Shown here in pieces: positions 1-19,419 of a DNA stretch of 64,000 nt. The translations under genes and the position numbers were made by a program. Origin of the DNA: Amoebidium appalachense (Eukaryota > Ichthyosporea); the NCBI GenBank assembly GCA_963693365.1, contig CAVNZM010000012.1, positions 310,001-374,000 on the forward strand. The letters run 5' to 3'. Positions within the stretch are counted from its first letter, which is position 1, and the number at the start of each line of letters is the position of its first letter. The notes below the pieces were generated by a model. It made no database searches. It was not told the origin of the DNA and saw nothing but the letters and a program-made list of their open reading frames with translations.

Positions 1-773
1 GCTGTAAAAGTGACATTCGGGCTGCAAACTGCAAATGAAGTAGTAATATACCTAGTATAAATATATTCTATATTCCGCTATAAACGTTTTTTTTTTATTT
101 TTTTCTTGCGTTCTAATTTATTACCCTGCCCTCGAACAGCGCAAACTATGCCACTGTGCCAGGTGCACGCCCGGGCTCCACGCCTCACCATCTAGAGTTC
201 ATATGATGACGTCATCACTCTGCTGTATGCATCCACATTACGTACTGTTATCTAAGGCATAATTGATTGGAACCACAATGACGACGGTTTATTATTTTCA
301 AATACATAAATAATACTAATCGTTGGAATCTGTTTTAGTTAATCTTCTTTTTTGGGAGGCCCCCCGTTTGATGTGAGCAGCTTCAAGGCAGAGCCTGGCA
401 GCGAACGCCGAAGACTCTCGGATCTATTTGAGGATATTGCTTCATGTGATTGGTTGTTGCCATGTCGCGTACAGGCTTGGTCACGTATACACTACCCTGT
501 CTCCTCTGTAACGGAAGAACTAAATCTGTACCCTATGTACCTACTCCTTTCCCCTGTATTCGTTGTAGTTTATTAGCGGCATGTATGCCCCGGTGACCCA
601 GCTGGGGCACCACTATTAGAACACCCACACACTATAGCTACTTCCACCCACTGCAACCATTGTTCCCCTTTTTTTTTTTTTCCGGCTGTAATGCTGTGTA
701 ATGTTTAGTTCTAGGGTCACGCCGTAAGTTGCATGAAAACTACATACATTAGTTGCCCTGTTGCGTCTCCAGC
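1..773. other. Non-coding start of window, upstream of the GT31 gene
   Basis: I see no convincing gene here. The short open frames have no recognisable product. The stretch is AT-rich at first, with short T runs near 87 and 670. The end of it probably holds the promoter and 5' UTR of the GT31 gene, but no clear TATA or CCAAT element stands out. Confidence 0.5.
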
Positions 774-7290
<6,517 letters not shown>

Positions 7291-7300
7291 AGGCGCCGGG

Positions 7301-7334
<34 letters not shown>

Positions 7335-8027
7335 ATGGACGTGCACCTTTTTTATAGCACATTGCACGCAACACCATCATGTTACTGTCGGGCCTATTGT
7401 ACTGTGAACATATAGGATTTATTCAGAAATTTTAATGGCGGTGGTCAGACGGGGTGGTAGCTTTTGCAAGTCGCTAGGAAGGGGTGGCGGGGGGGGGGGG
7501 GGGGGGGGGGGGGGGGGTCATCGTTTTTTATTGAGTCAGAAGTCATAGTTCTGTATCATGGACGTCTTAAGGTAAATACGTAGTGGTAAAGCTGCAAAAT
7601 AACATATTTGTAGACCTAAAAGCAAGTGAGAATCATTTTTTTTGGTTGTTTTCGGTGTATAACAAACTGTAATAGTACAACAGCACCTACAAGAAAACAA
7701 CCAAAAAAGTACTAGGAATATTCCAACTGCACGAATGACAAATGAAGGCGTTATATTAATGATTACAACGGTTTGGTTGGGCTGAACTTCGGAGATGTCC
7801 CTTTGTGAATACCGTGACGGGGTTCTTGGTGAATAGGAAAATTTGTGTAACCCCCCCTCCCCTCCTTCCCCCCCTTCCTCCCCCCCCCCCCCCCCCCCCC
7901 CCCCCCAAAAAAAAAGGAGAAACTGTATTTCAGCAAGGTTTCCCCCCCCCGCCCCCCCCCCCCCCTCCCCACCACCACCACCACCACCACACCCCAACCC
8001 CATCTCCTCCACCGCCACCTCCTCCTC

Positions 8028-8064
<37 letters not shown>
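7291..8064. other. Non-coding gap between GT31 and the copia remnant
   Basis: It contains G runs near 7301-7332 and 7489-7517. From 7850 it contains a C run, an A run, a CCA array and a G run ending at 8064. The last tracts sit exactly where the copia integrase frame stops, so they may mark the break that removed the reverse transcriptase part. No gene is seen. Confidence 0.6.
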
Positions 8065-8065
<1 letters not shown>

Positions 8066-9613
8066 GAATCGTGATTCGTCGAAGACGACATCGCGGTAGA
8101 TGTTGACCATGTTGCCTCGTAGATTCATGATCTTGTGAGCCTTGCAATTGTTGGTGATGTTCCAGCCCACGTAGATGCCGAGTTTGACGGTAGAGGCCAA
8201 CTTGTCTCGTTTTGAGGCAGGCACGTGTACATAGGCGGGGCAGCCGAACACGTGCAGGTGGGAGATGTCAGGCTTGACACCGTAGAAGACTTCAAACGGA
8301 GTACGGCCGTTGGCAGCTCTGGCCGGGGTCACGTTGATGATGTAGGGCGCATGCTTGAGAGCAGCCCCCCACCGCTTGGGGGAAAGGGAGTCGTCCTTGT
8401 CCTGGTGAAGGAAGCACCGAACGATCTCTTGCAGATTCCTCATCTTCCGTTCAACGAAGCCGTTGAGCTGAGGGCGGTCAACCGGGGCAAACTCCTGAAC
8501 GATGCCCTTAGACTGGCAGTACTGCTCCATGGCATGGGAGGTGAACTCGGACCCGGAGTCGGAACGGAAGTGGGTCACCACCTTGTCGGGCTGCTTGTCG
8601 ATGCCCTCGACCAGGGCCTTGGCGTACTCGAGAGTCTTCAATCGATCACGGAGGAGGTACACGATGGTGTATCCGGAGGCATCACAGGTACAAACGAGGG
8701 CCACCTTGTAGCCACCATAGGAGACAAGGGAGGCTCAAAGAAGTCCATGTGCCACTTGGCATAGGGGAAGGGGCACTGGGTTCTGGTGCCGGGGAACGGG
8801 CCTTGGTGGTCTTGCCGGAGACACAGCCAAAGCAATCAGTGGTGTCAGCCACCGAGAGGGATGAGGGGAGGACCGTCACGAGGTCAGCTCTCACCATCTT
8901 GGTGAGGGTGGACATGGCATAGCGGCCGAGACGATGGTGCCAGAGCTTGGGATCAACGTTGACCTTGATTGACGTTGGCAACCAGGGCAGTGACGGACCG
9001 AGGGATGGAGGGACGTATCTCATAGTCGGTGAGGAAGTACAGTCCATCGTTGCCGGTGAGAGTAAACACGATGTTGCCACCACGAGTGTAGAGGAAGGAG
9101 GGGAATTCATCCTCATCATCGAGGTGGGCAAGGAGACCCGACTTGGAGGCCATCAAGGGGGAAATCAGGAAGGCCGGGGAGTCGGGCACATACTATTAGA
9201 GTGTGTTGAGGCTGAGAACCGAGGTAACTCCGTCGTAGTTGACAGCCAGGTTGATGATGCCATGGTGATGAGCAGTTACAATGCCGAGACCGTGGACTTC
9301 GGTCGGGGGGCACGGCTCGAGGGTGGAGAAGTACTCCTTGACGGGGCACACATGGACGTTGGAGGCCGAGTCCCGGCAGGGGTCCATGGTGAGGGAAGCC
9401 GTGGTTGACACGAGGGCAAAATGCACCTCTTTGGCGAAGATTCAGTGGGAACGTGCGCAGGTGATTAGTGGTCCCAGTGTGGGACACCGCCTTATGGTGG
9501 CCGGTGGTGCAAGGGATGGCACAGGCCCACACGGACCTAGCCCCCGAAGAAGTGGTGTTTCCGGTCGGTGTCCGGTCTTGGCGAATGCGTGCCTTCCTAT
9601 TAGACAGCAGCAC
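8065..9613 (-). pseudogene. Decayed Ty1/copia retrotransposon: protease, GAG-pre-integrase and integrase
   Basis: Read on the minus strand, three copia domains follow in the usual order but in shifted frames. Around 9430-9200 is an aspartic-protease-like part (DSASNHV-type active site after a frame change, then a Y/LYVPDSPAFLIS segment near 9190). Near 8960-8830 is the GAG-pre-integrase block (LWHHRLGRYAMSTLTKMV, then CFGCVSGKTTKA). At 8704-8065 is an integrase core with HFRSDSGSEFTS, QEFAPVDRPQLNGFVERK and VFGCPAYVHVP. At least three frameshifts separate them. Reverse transcriptase and RNase H are absent: the frame ends in a homopolymer cluster at 8064. I found no LTR pair. This is a dead fragment, in the order expected for copia (integrase before RT) rather than gypsy. 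Confidence 0.9.
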
Positions 9614-10029
9614 CCGCTCCCCTTAATGATTGGATGAAAACCACTCGCCGCGCCCCTCCTGCCATCCAGCTATGTGTATTATTTCTGTAAAATAAGAATG
9701 TGGTCGCAGATAGCAACAACATATCTAAATACTTCGCTTGATTCACCAAGCAGTCTATTTAGAGATGTATTTAGGCCAACTGATTGGTTGGAATAGTGTT
9801 CCAACAATCAGTGTTCACTAGGGAGCCGACTACTAGTGGTATATAGGCGGCGACTCGTTCTACTCGTCTTAGCTTTGTTTCCCCGTCGGCCCCTACTTAG
9901 CCCCACCCCCCGCCCGAGCTGTGTTGCATTTCCCCGTCTTTAGCTAGTCTCTTGCTGATTGGCTACGGCACACACACCCACACAGACACGCACCCACACA
10001 TGCACACATACATGTACACACGCACACAC

Positions 10030-10164
<135 letters not shown>

Positions 10165-10778
10165 ACACAAACACACACCCACTCATTGAGGGTAGTGGAG
10201 GGGGAGGATAGGGTAGAGGGGTTTTCTTCGTGCGATGTGTTTATTTGGATTTTGTTCGTAGAGGGGCAGTGCATGCTGTGGTATGTGTACGTTTCTGATA
10301 ATCGTGCCCGGGGGCACTTGGCTGAGCCGAGCCAATAAGCAAATCGAAAGCAACAACATATCTGAATATACCTTTGGGTCGACGTCCGTATTCCAGTGAG
10401 CCTACTTCTCATTTGAGTGACTCGAAAATCGTCTCTCGAGATATCTGGGATATCTCTTTTTCGTGTCCTTCGAATATATGAGCACATCAATAAAGTCATT
10501 ATAAAAATAAAAAAATTCAAAACTATGTTCTGTAAAAGCAACACCCATGGACGTAAACCTAAAATCAAAAAGAAGAATGACGATTCGTAACAAACCCATA
10601 TGTTTAAACATGTATGCAGAGTACCAATGCTAAGTGAAGCCGTAAATTTTTTTCTATATGACACGCATTTGGAAACATCCGATACGATGATCACGCGCCT
10701 AAATTCCTTGGTTTTATACAACTATGATTGGAACGTCCTGATTGGGGGCGTTCACCCCGGGCCCTGAGGCCGTTATAA

Positions 10779-10895
10779 CAGCAAAATTATCCTGCTAAAG
10801 GCAGAATTATAATTCTGCTTTTTTTCAGAATGATTCCGCTTTTGCAGAATAATTCTGCTTTTTGCAAGTTGACTCTGCCGATGTGGTTGGGCCCC
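10779..10895 (-). repeat. Copy A of a dispersed repeat with GCAGAATNATTCTGC palindromes
   Basis: Three or four imperfect palindromes of the form GCAGAATNATTCTGC are spaced by short A-rich links. They end in a block that, read on the minus strand, matches the start of copy B at 59922 over roughly 30 bases (GGGCCC, then CCACATCGGCAGAG, then CAACTTGC). The two copies are in opposite orientation and about 49 kb apart. Confidence 0.8.
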
Positions 10896-11364
10896 CATCA
10901 CGACGAGCTCGAGCTCCTCGAGATCCTCCCCCCTCAACCTCTTTTATATGGATCCTTATGCACCATATATGCATGCCCAACTGTTGCAATCAAGCCTTCA
11001 TGGGCAGGGGACACCACTCTTTGCCCCACATTCCTCACGCAGTGACCACACGCACACGCACGTGTCCTTGCAGCCATCAATAGTTGCAGCAGCACAGTCG
11101 AAGGGGACACCCGAGAGCATGCATGTTTTTGTCGGAAACATTACAACATTAACGGGCCCCACCAAGAGCACCTCCATCAGCAAAGGACAGCTAGCTAGAG
11201 CCTCCAAAGCCAACACCATTGCAAGCCACAACCTACGGCACATCACCCCCACAAACACCCAGCTATCAGTTTGATCACACAAAATTCAAAGAAGCAGTGT
11301 GGCCCCCATTTGAGGTGTCTGCCAAGTCTTCTATGGCACAGCCTGAGCATGGCCTTTTTTGTCT

Positions 11365-11417
<53 letters not shown>

Positions 11418-11814
11418 TGTGATGGTGGTGGTGGTGGTGGTTGGGGGGGGGGGGGTCTTCGAGCATGATCGAGCAAGTCTTTTTGTTATGTATTTACTCT
11501 ATGAACGAGATGTAAAGGCCATGATACCAGTGTGGCAACGTTCATCAAACCTACTAGTGAATAGAAAAGTGATCCCGGACCAGAGCTTTTATGAACCAAG
11601 TTTTATTACAAACCAAAGGTTAGATGTTGAAGAATGGAGCCCATAATAGCCATCTGCACACCCCGCCTAAACGGCAATAATGATCACAGTATTACTGTAC
11701 AGAAATGCACAGTCACGTGGTGGCTGTGCCCAGGTATATGCATTCAGCACACGAAACAGAAAAATGCCGTGGTACTAGAATGCACAATTAGAAGCCTGAA
11801 ACACAACCCTTGCT

Positions 11815-11820
11815 TTTATT
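11815..11820 (-). terminator. Possible poly(A) signal of the METTL7-like gene
   Basis: AATAAA on the minus strand about 200 bases after the stop codon at 12021. It is the nearest canonical hexamer; no transcript evidence is available. Confidence 0.4.
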
Positions 11821-12020
11821 TATACAGCCCTATTGATTAAACAATACAAATCTCCCTGTCTGTGCAGGCAATCTCGAATGTGCCACATACACACAAAATG
11901 TTACAATAACCTTGTTTACAGACCCATGTACATATGCATGTTGGCTCCCTGCAGCACCCCCTAGTAACCATACACCTTCACCATGCCCTTTTCTTCGCTT
12001 TACTCCTCCCAACATATCAC

Positions 12021-12481
12021 CTAGCGCTTTTTCAGCACGGCCGCAATCATATCGTTGACCACAGGCAACCTCGTCTCACTCAGAAAGTCCGTCTTCTTCA
12101 AACTCTCCCACCTACCATTCTCCATCGCCGTCTCATAAGGGTTACGCACCAGGTGGCAGCCGTCCCCAATCAGACCCCATGCAGGGTCCAAACTCTGCTG
12201 AAAGTAGCGCAGATATGTGCCCGGTGGCCCACCCACATGCTCCAACATGTACAGTTTACCCCCCGGTTTCAGCAGTGTGTATATATCGTCTAGGGCCTGC
12301 TTGACGTCAGGCACACTGCACAGCACAAGAATGCTCACCACTGCATCTGCCTGGCCGTGCCTGTTGGGGTCGGCAGCTAGGGTTGCCAGGGTGCCATGTA
12401 TCAGGGTGCCGTTTTTGATGTTGGCTGCCTTGATGGCGGCCTGCAGGGGCTCTTGAAAATGCGGGTTGGGCTCGACAAACT

Positions 12482-12522
<41 letters not shown>

Positions 12523-12663
12523 GGGGAAGGGGGGAAAAGGAGGGGAGGGGAGGGGAGACGTGAGTCGGGAGCTCGGGAGGAGGTTTGGCAAATAGAAGGG
12601 TGCAAAGGTACTTCGTGATGTGCTTTCTTTCTTTATATTTCTTTCTTCCTTTTTTTTTTTTCC

Positions 12664-12702
<39 letters not shown>

Positions 12703-12711
12703 AGAGGGGAA

Positions 12712-12751
<40 letters not shown>

Positions 12752-12856
12752 GTGAGTCGGGAGCTCGGGAGGAGGTTTGGCAAATAGAAGGGTGCAAAGG
12801 TACTTCGTGATGTGCTTTCTTTCTTTATATTTCTTTCTTCCTTTTTTTTTTTTTCC

Positions 12857-12895
<39 letters not shown>

Positions 12896-12999
12896 GTGAG
12901 TCGGGAGCTCGGGAGGAGGTTTGGCAAATAGAAGGGTGCAAAGGTACTTCGTGATGTGCTTTCTTTCTTTATATTTCTTTCTTCCTTTTTTTTTTTTCC

Positions 13000-13030
<31 letters not shown>

Positions 13031-13040
13031 AGGAGGGGAA

Positions 13041-13072
<32 letters not shown>

Positions 13073-13983
13073 GGCCGTGAGTCGGGAGCTCGGGAGGAGG
13101 TTTGGCAAATAGAAGGGTGCAAAGGTACTTCGTGATGTGCTTTCTTTCTTTATATTTCTTTCTTCCTTTTTTTTTTTTTTTTCCCGGGGGGGGGGGGGGG
13201 GGGGGGGGGAAGAGGGGAAGGGGGGGGGGGGGGGGGGGGGGGGGGGGAGGGGGGGGGGGGGGGGACGTGAGTCGGGAGCTCGGGAGGAGGTTTGGCAAAT
13301 AGAAGGGTGCAAAGGTACTTCGTGATGTGCTTTCTTTCTTTTGATTTCTTTTCTTTTTTTTTTTTTTCCGCAGGGGGGGGGGGGGGGGGGGGGGGGGGGG
13401 GGCTGCGTGAGAGTGCTAGGGGCTGAAGCAGAAAGGGACAGAAGAACAGATACGGTAGTGGGGCAACACAGAAGTTCGATGGAAGGTGCGCACGGGAGTG
13501 AGCAAGGGAGGGGGAAAGGGGCGGGGGCGGGGGGCGGGGGGACGGGGAGGGGGGGGGGAGGGGAGAGAGGGGAGGGGGAGGGGAGAGAGGGGGGGGGGGG
13601 GGGGGGGAGCGAGAGAGGGGGGGAAGAGAGAGAGAGGGGGGCGGGAGGGGGAGAGGAAGAGAGAGGAAGAGGGGGGAGGGGAGGGGGGAAGTGAGGTAGG
13701 GAGAGAGGAAGAGAGAAGGAGAGAAGAATGAAGAGGAAAAGAGAGAGAGAGAGCGGAAGAGAGGGAGGAAGGGACAGAGAGGGGAACTCCGGGAAAGGAG
13801 GGAGGGAAGGTGGGGGAGAAGGGGGAATGAGAGAGCAACAGAGAGAGAGAGGAGGGGAGGAGGAGAGGGAGTGAGAGGGGGAGGGGGGGGGGGGAACAGA
13901 GAGATGGAAAGGGGGGGGAGAGAATGAGGGGGGAGAGAGGGGGGGGGGGGGGGGAGAGAAGGGGGGGGGGGGAGAGGGAGGGG

Positions 13984-14072
<89 letters not shown>

Positions 14073-14892
14073 AGGCTCAAGCCAGGTGGAAGGGGGAGAG
14101 AGAGATGGGGGGCTGAAGCCAGGTGGAAGGGGGGGAATTAGGGCAGGCAGGGATGGAGGGCTGAGACGGAGGAAGAGGGGAGAAAGGGGGAGGGAGGGAG
14201 ATGGGATGGGGTAGAGAAAGAGCAAGGCAGCGCGCTCAAAGGTGGAGGAAAAAAGACAAGCACAACGAGTAGAAGACGGGGACATGCAGCCAAAGGACAG
14301 TGATACTGGTATGTTGGGTGGTGGGAGGGTCTGGGACGGACGGGGATGTCAAACTCACCGTGACAGACTCGACCCCTCCAAAGTGGCGGAGGCCTGCGCC
14401 CAGCCTGGAAACCGAACACCCAGTTAGATAAACAAAAACCTTAGACAGTGAACTAATAACTCGTAACCTTAGCCCCTGCACTCTCATCTTTCCCTCGAGA
14501 ATCACCCACTACAGTTACAACCGTGACCAGCACACCTTTGCATGCTTTCAGCAGCCTTCGCTCCCTGGTAGAGAACTTAGCACCACAACCCAACCCCACT
14601 TACCCGGAGCCTATTTCGATGATGTTTCCGGAAAGGTCCTTCAGCAAATCTTCCTCGTAGTGGGACATGCGCTGCAGGAAAAAAAAAAGGTGTCAGTCCA
14701 AGCACTTTAGCACATTGGGACAGCAGGCAACCAGAAAAACAAGCACACGCCCACCTCGTGCATGCCCTTGCTCAACGTGCCATACATCTTTGCAAACAGG
14801 AGCTGCCGTAAGTCCTCCCTGCTGGCAAGAGCCGCAAAAAACCCCGCCGTGGTGAAGCCCAGCACCAAGGCAAACGTGAAGATGCCTCGCAT
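12021..14892 (-). CDS. METTL7/TMT1-like SAM-dependent methyltransferase
   Basis: Four exons on the minus strand: 14755-14892, 14604-14671, 14359-14404 and 12021-12479. They give about 236 residues, close to the 244 of human METTL7A. All introns are GT-AG with phases 0, 2 and 0. Exon 1 encodes an N-terminal hydrophobic segment (FTFALVLGFTTAGFFAAL), as in the membrane-anchored METTL7 family. SAM motif I, IIEIGSGLGAG, is split between exons 2 and 3. Exon 4 has the family pattern EPNPHF, VVSILVLCSVPD, LLKPGGKLYMLEHV and DPAWGLIGDGCHLVRN. METTL7 proteins are lipid-droplet or ER proteins that methylate small thiols in mammals; the substrate here is not shown by sequence. Start ATG at 14892: an in-frame TTG lies just upstream. 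The 46-nt third exon is unusually small. The last intron (12480-14358) is nearly all tandem repeat and C-rich tract. Confidence 0.9.
12557..13372 (-). repeat. Five-copy tandem repeat in METTL7 intron 3
   Basis: About 100 bases of complex sequence (starting ACGTGAGTCGGGAGCTCGGG and ending in a T run) recur five times, near 12557, 12750, 12894, 13077 and 13265. Copies are nearly identical in the complex part but are separated by G runs of very different length. The fifth copy has a changed T-rich end. The repeat lies wholly within one intron. Confidence 0.9.
13989..14068 (+). repeat. (GA)n microsatellite in METTL7 intron 3
   Basis: Pure GA array about 80 bases long, at the end of a purine-rich plus-strand block running from about 13490. 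In the gene's sense strand it is a polypyrimidine tract upstream of the tandem repeat. Confidence 0.95.
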
Positions 14893-15806
14893 TTTCAAGA
14901 GGGAGCAGCGAAGCTATCAACACAACGTGTGATGTTGAACTGAAATCTGAAGAAACGGAGAGCGGAATTCATACTTGGCTGTTCGCAATCAAAAATGCAC
15001 ACAGGAATGCTGATGATCACACCAAGGGCCGGATAGGCGGGATAGCCTTACCCTTAGATTTTTTCTTTTTCCCGGTGTATTATTTAAATAATCATATAGG
15101 ATATTGTTTTTAATAAAGTGTTTTCTCTTGGTTCAATGTTCATTATAGAAGGGGATATGTAATCCTTCCCTGGGACCTTCTTTTCTTTTATGTAACAAAA
15201 CCATGTTCAAACTTTTGGGCTTGGGGCGGGCTGATATATATCATCAGTCGTAGATCTCGAGGCGCCCAATGATTGGTTGGTGGCTCACAATATAAATTCT
15301 TCTAAAAAGATGCATGATAATTTATTTACAAAAATTGGTTTTTGTTTATGAATGATTTACTCTGCGATTATGAGTCTTTTTAAAACCTAACGAGATGAAG
15401 GTCAATTTGCCGCATTGCCGGTGGCTCAGTCGTCGGCATTTTATTGGCACTGGTGTCTGGCAGGTCAGCAGGTCATAGAGGACACGAAGGTCCGTCGGAG
15501 TCACGGACTCAGTTCGTTCACTTTGCCGCTTACAAAATCGCATACGCACATGCACGCATGCAACATTTGCCGCTCTGAAGATCTAGGTCTAGGTCAGCAA
15601 ATGAAGTCAGGTTGTCATCGTAGTTACATATAGTTTACTTCAGCATATCAATAACGTAAGCTAGAAAGTGGTGCGTAATCCTTTTAGCCAACTCCATCAC
15701 CCCCCTCCCCCCTCCCCCCCTTCCTCCCCCTTTCCCCCCCTCCCCCCCACGTGCACCCACCCACCCGCCCACCCCCCCCAACCAATGGCGTAGGCATAGG
15801 ACGGCC
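14893..15806. promoter_or_regulatory. Divergent intergenic region of METTL7-like and GT64 genes
   Basis: No gene is seen. A CCAAT-type motif in reverse (GATTGGTTGGTGGCTCA at 15271-15287) is followed at once by a TATA-like AATATAAATT (15289-15298). The same 17-mer occurs at 27971 in the cupin/PSMA3 divergent region. A run of C-rich blocks at 15700-15780 lies just upstream of the GT64 start. Promoter assignment is inferred from position and motifs only. Confidence 0.4.
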
Positions 15807-16743
15807 ATGGGCCTAGCGCGGCTTGTGACCCCCCGTCGGTGGTCCTTGCATCGACCCCTCTTTCTTGTGTTCCTGCTGGCTGCCCTGTGCGCATGCGCAC
15901 TGGTGCTGTTGCCTGGCAGCCTACCTTCTGTCACTCTCAACAACCAGCAGGAACGCATGTTTGACATCTACCCTGCAGCACACGATAGCAAGTCCCTGAA
16001 CGTATCACCACCACCTGCAGCTATATTGTCTGAAAGTGTTTCAAATGAGAGAAAGGGACCTCAGGAACCAGTATTGCCAGAGAAAAAGGACGAGAATGTA
16101 CATAGGGAGGAATATGACCCGTGGGAGGTGGAGAAGAAGCTAGATGCAGGCGAAAAAGAGGCTCCAGAAGTTGGAGAGGCGAATGGGGAAGAGGAAAACG
16201 GCGAACTTGAGGGAGCAGGAGACGAGTTGGTAGAGGAGGAAGGAGTGATAGGTGGGGAGGGAGTTGCAGATAGCAGGGAGCAAAAGGAGGGCCGGGGGTT
16301 GGGGCACACGGCGCCCACACCCACAGGATATACAAACATCACGAACACAACGGATGTTGTGGCCCCATATGTACCACAGATCTCGCCGGAGGCTAACATC
16401 ACCCTTGTCATCCTGGGCTACTACAGCGAGAGGGCACCCAACCTGCACCGTGCTATCAACTTCTATCGGCGGGTGCCGCTTATCAGGAGGGTGGTGTTAA
16501 TATGGAATGGGGACAAGAATGTGACGTTCGGATGGCAACCTGTGAAGAAAGGTGGGTCTGGGGCGAGGTTGCAGGAAAGCAGGGAGGTTGAGACCTTGTG
16601 TAGCATATGAACTGCCTCTCACGGGCTGTTGTTTTGTTTTGGTCTCTCCTCTCTGCATGTGTGCCGGTACGTGTGCACGTGAGGACGTGTTTGCTCTTGT
16701 GTGTTTGTGTGTTTGTGTGCGTGTGTGTGTTTACGTGTGTGTA

Positions 16744-16785
<42 letters not shown>

Positions 16786-17293
16786 GGCGCACCCGCGTGT
16801 GTTTGTGTGTGTGCGCGCCTGCCCGTGCGTGGTTGCGCTTGGCGCAGTGAGCAAGCCCGTGCAGGTGTGTGTGTGTGTGTCTCTGTGTGTGTGTGTGGGG
16901 GGGGGGGGGGGGAGGGAGGGAGGGGGGAGAGGGGAGTGGATGGTGTGTGGGTGGGGGGGACGGGCGGGCGGGGAGGGGGGAGGGGTGAGAGAGGGGGGGG
17001 GCGGAGGGGGGGGATTTTGTGCTACGTGTGCTTACATGTGTGCGATTATAGGGGTTGGGCGATTAATTGCCCTTGTAAATCTGTACATACTGGCTGGGCT
17101 GACCTGAACGGGTATGGGGGACTGTTGAGTGGGTGGATGGGCTCGTGGACCAAAGCCCACCACATGATGTAGTCGCAGAGATGTCATGTTTAAAAGGTGG
17201 GAGAGGGCCTTGGCGGGAGAGGGGAAAGAGGGGGGGAAGCGGGGTATTGCAGCAGTAAGAGGACTTAAAGGGCGTTGCCGTAGCCGTAGGGGT

Positions 17294-17324
<31 letters not shown>

Positions 17325-17691
17325 GGGGGGGGGGGGAAGGGGGGAGTGGTTTTTTTTTTTTGTGCCGAGGTGGTTCAACGCTTTTGTGTTTGTTTCAAAA
17401 TTGTTGGCAAAAGTTTGTAAACAGTTTCAGGTTGTTATACTTTCTTACCACCGGAATTTCTCCGTCTCTGACCCTTAGCCAATAGGATTTCAGGCGCCTG
17501 TTGATGTGCTCTACGGGCCCACCAACACGCTCTCCAACCGCTACAACCCATATTTGGTAGCCCCCCACACCGATGCGGTGCTGCTTGCGGATGATGACGT
17601 CATCATCCCCCTACTCGTCCTCCGCTGCCTCTACGCCATGTGGAGGGAGAGCCCCCACCGACTGGTGTCCAGCACACACACACGCAGGTAC

Positions 17692-17728
<37 letters not shown>

Positions 17729-18394
17729 CCTCTCCCCCTCTTGTAAGTACACACACAGGCAATGGTCAACAACCCCCCATGCCCCCCCAACCCCTCCCTC
17801 TGAACGCACACACAAGAGTTGCTCCCCCCCGTCCCCCCCCCCCCCTCTTTCTTCTAAACAATAAACAAACACACATACACAGGTATTGGCCAACTCCCCC
17901 CCCCCCCCCTCCCCCCTTCACCCACCCACCCACCCTATCAGACGCACACGCAGGCACTGCCCTTCCCCCTCCCCGCCTCCCCCCCCCCCCCCCCCCCCCC
18001 CCCTGAACACACACAGACACAGGTGCTGCACATCCCTACTCTTCCCTTCCCCCGCCCCCTCCGCCCCCGGCAAAAAAAAAAAAAAAAAAAATACAGCCGC
18101 AAGTACCGCACACACACTCCCAAACCCTCTTGCCCACAAACAATGCTTGCACGTTTGGACCTTTATCGTCCCCAGGGACCCCCCCCCCCCCCCCCCCCCC
18201 TCTTCCTACTCCCCCTGCCTACTCCTTACCCCTTTGCCGTGCCTCCAGCCCCCCTCCCCTGGGGCCTTACATACACATACACATACACGTGTAATCTCCT
18301 ATTTCCGAGTTACAGATGTATCCGAATTCAAACGAGAGAATTTGTTTAGGATAAAAAATGGAGAGGTGTGTGTGTGTGTGTGTGTGTGTTTGCA

Positions 18395-18426
<32 letters not shown>

Positions 18427-18659
18427 GAAGGGGGGATGGTTGACAAGGAAGAGAGAGACATGGAGAGAAGGAGAGAGACAGAAGATGGGGAGAGAGAGAG
18501 GGGGGGGGGGAGAGAGAGGCATGGAGAGGGAGGCAGAGAGGGATGCATTGGTGGTGTAGAGGTTGGGGTCAGGGGGGAGGGGGTAGAGGGAGAGGAGGAG
18601 GGGTAGAGATGTAAGCAAAGAAGGCAATTGATAGTGAGTACCGTTGCTGTTTGTCTGGA

Positions 18660-18727
<68 letters not shown>

Positions 18728-19186
18728 GGGAACCGTGGGAGACAGAGGATGGTGTGGACCGAGCCGGAAGGAGGGGTGGGGGGGGGAGAGAGAGGAGGCG
18801 GGGGGAGGGGGGATGGGGGGGGGGGGGGGGGGGGGTGGAGTGACCACAGGAACATCGAGGAGAAATACTCATCATGCCCCCGATCTTGGCAAGCACACAC
18901 ACATGCACACGCACCCCCACACCCCCACACATGCACCCACACACGTACAGATGCGTGCGCACGCACCCACCCACACCACACCCACCCACAAATACACACA
19001 CACGCACACACACACACACACACCAGCTACGTGAACGGCATCTACGTGTTCCAACCCCCCAACAGCACGTTCAACCTTGTTATGCCTGGCCATGGTATGC
19101 TGCTGCACAGAAAATATCTCGACATGTACTTCCAGGTACACCATGCATCCCCCCACCCCACCGCCCCCCAAACGCCAAACCCTCTC

Positions 19187-19236
<50 letters not shown>

Positions 19237-19366
19237 CTCCCTCCCTCTCCTGCTGCCTCGGACCGCTCATCCTCACCAAGATATGCACGGTTTGTCAAAA
19301 CGGAGCATCACCAGTGAACTGGCATTGCACAGTTGTATTGTAATAGCATCTGGCTATCCCTCCCCC

Positions 19367-19419
<53 letters not shown>

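Noticed and set aside
10948-11282. Overlapping frames on both strands as a small gene
   Set aside because: No domain, signal or coding bias recognised, and no consistent splice partners.
12401-14080. A 559-codon minus-strand frame rich in Pro, Ser and Lys
   Set aside because: C runs and CT arrays give stop-free frames in every phase. Several shifted frames over the same tandem repeat are equally open, and the region is an intron of the METTL7-like gene.
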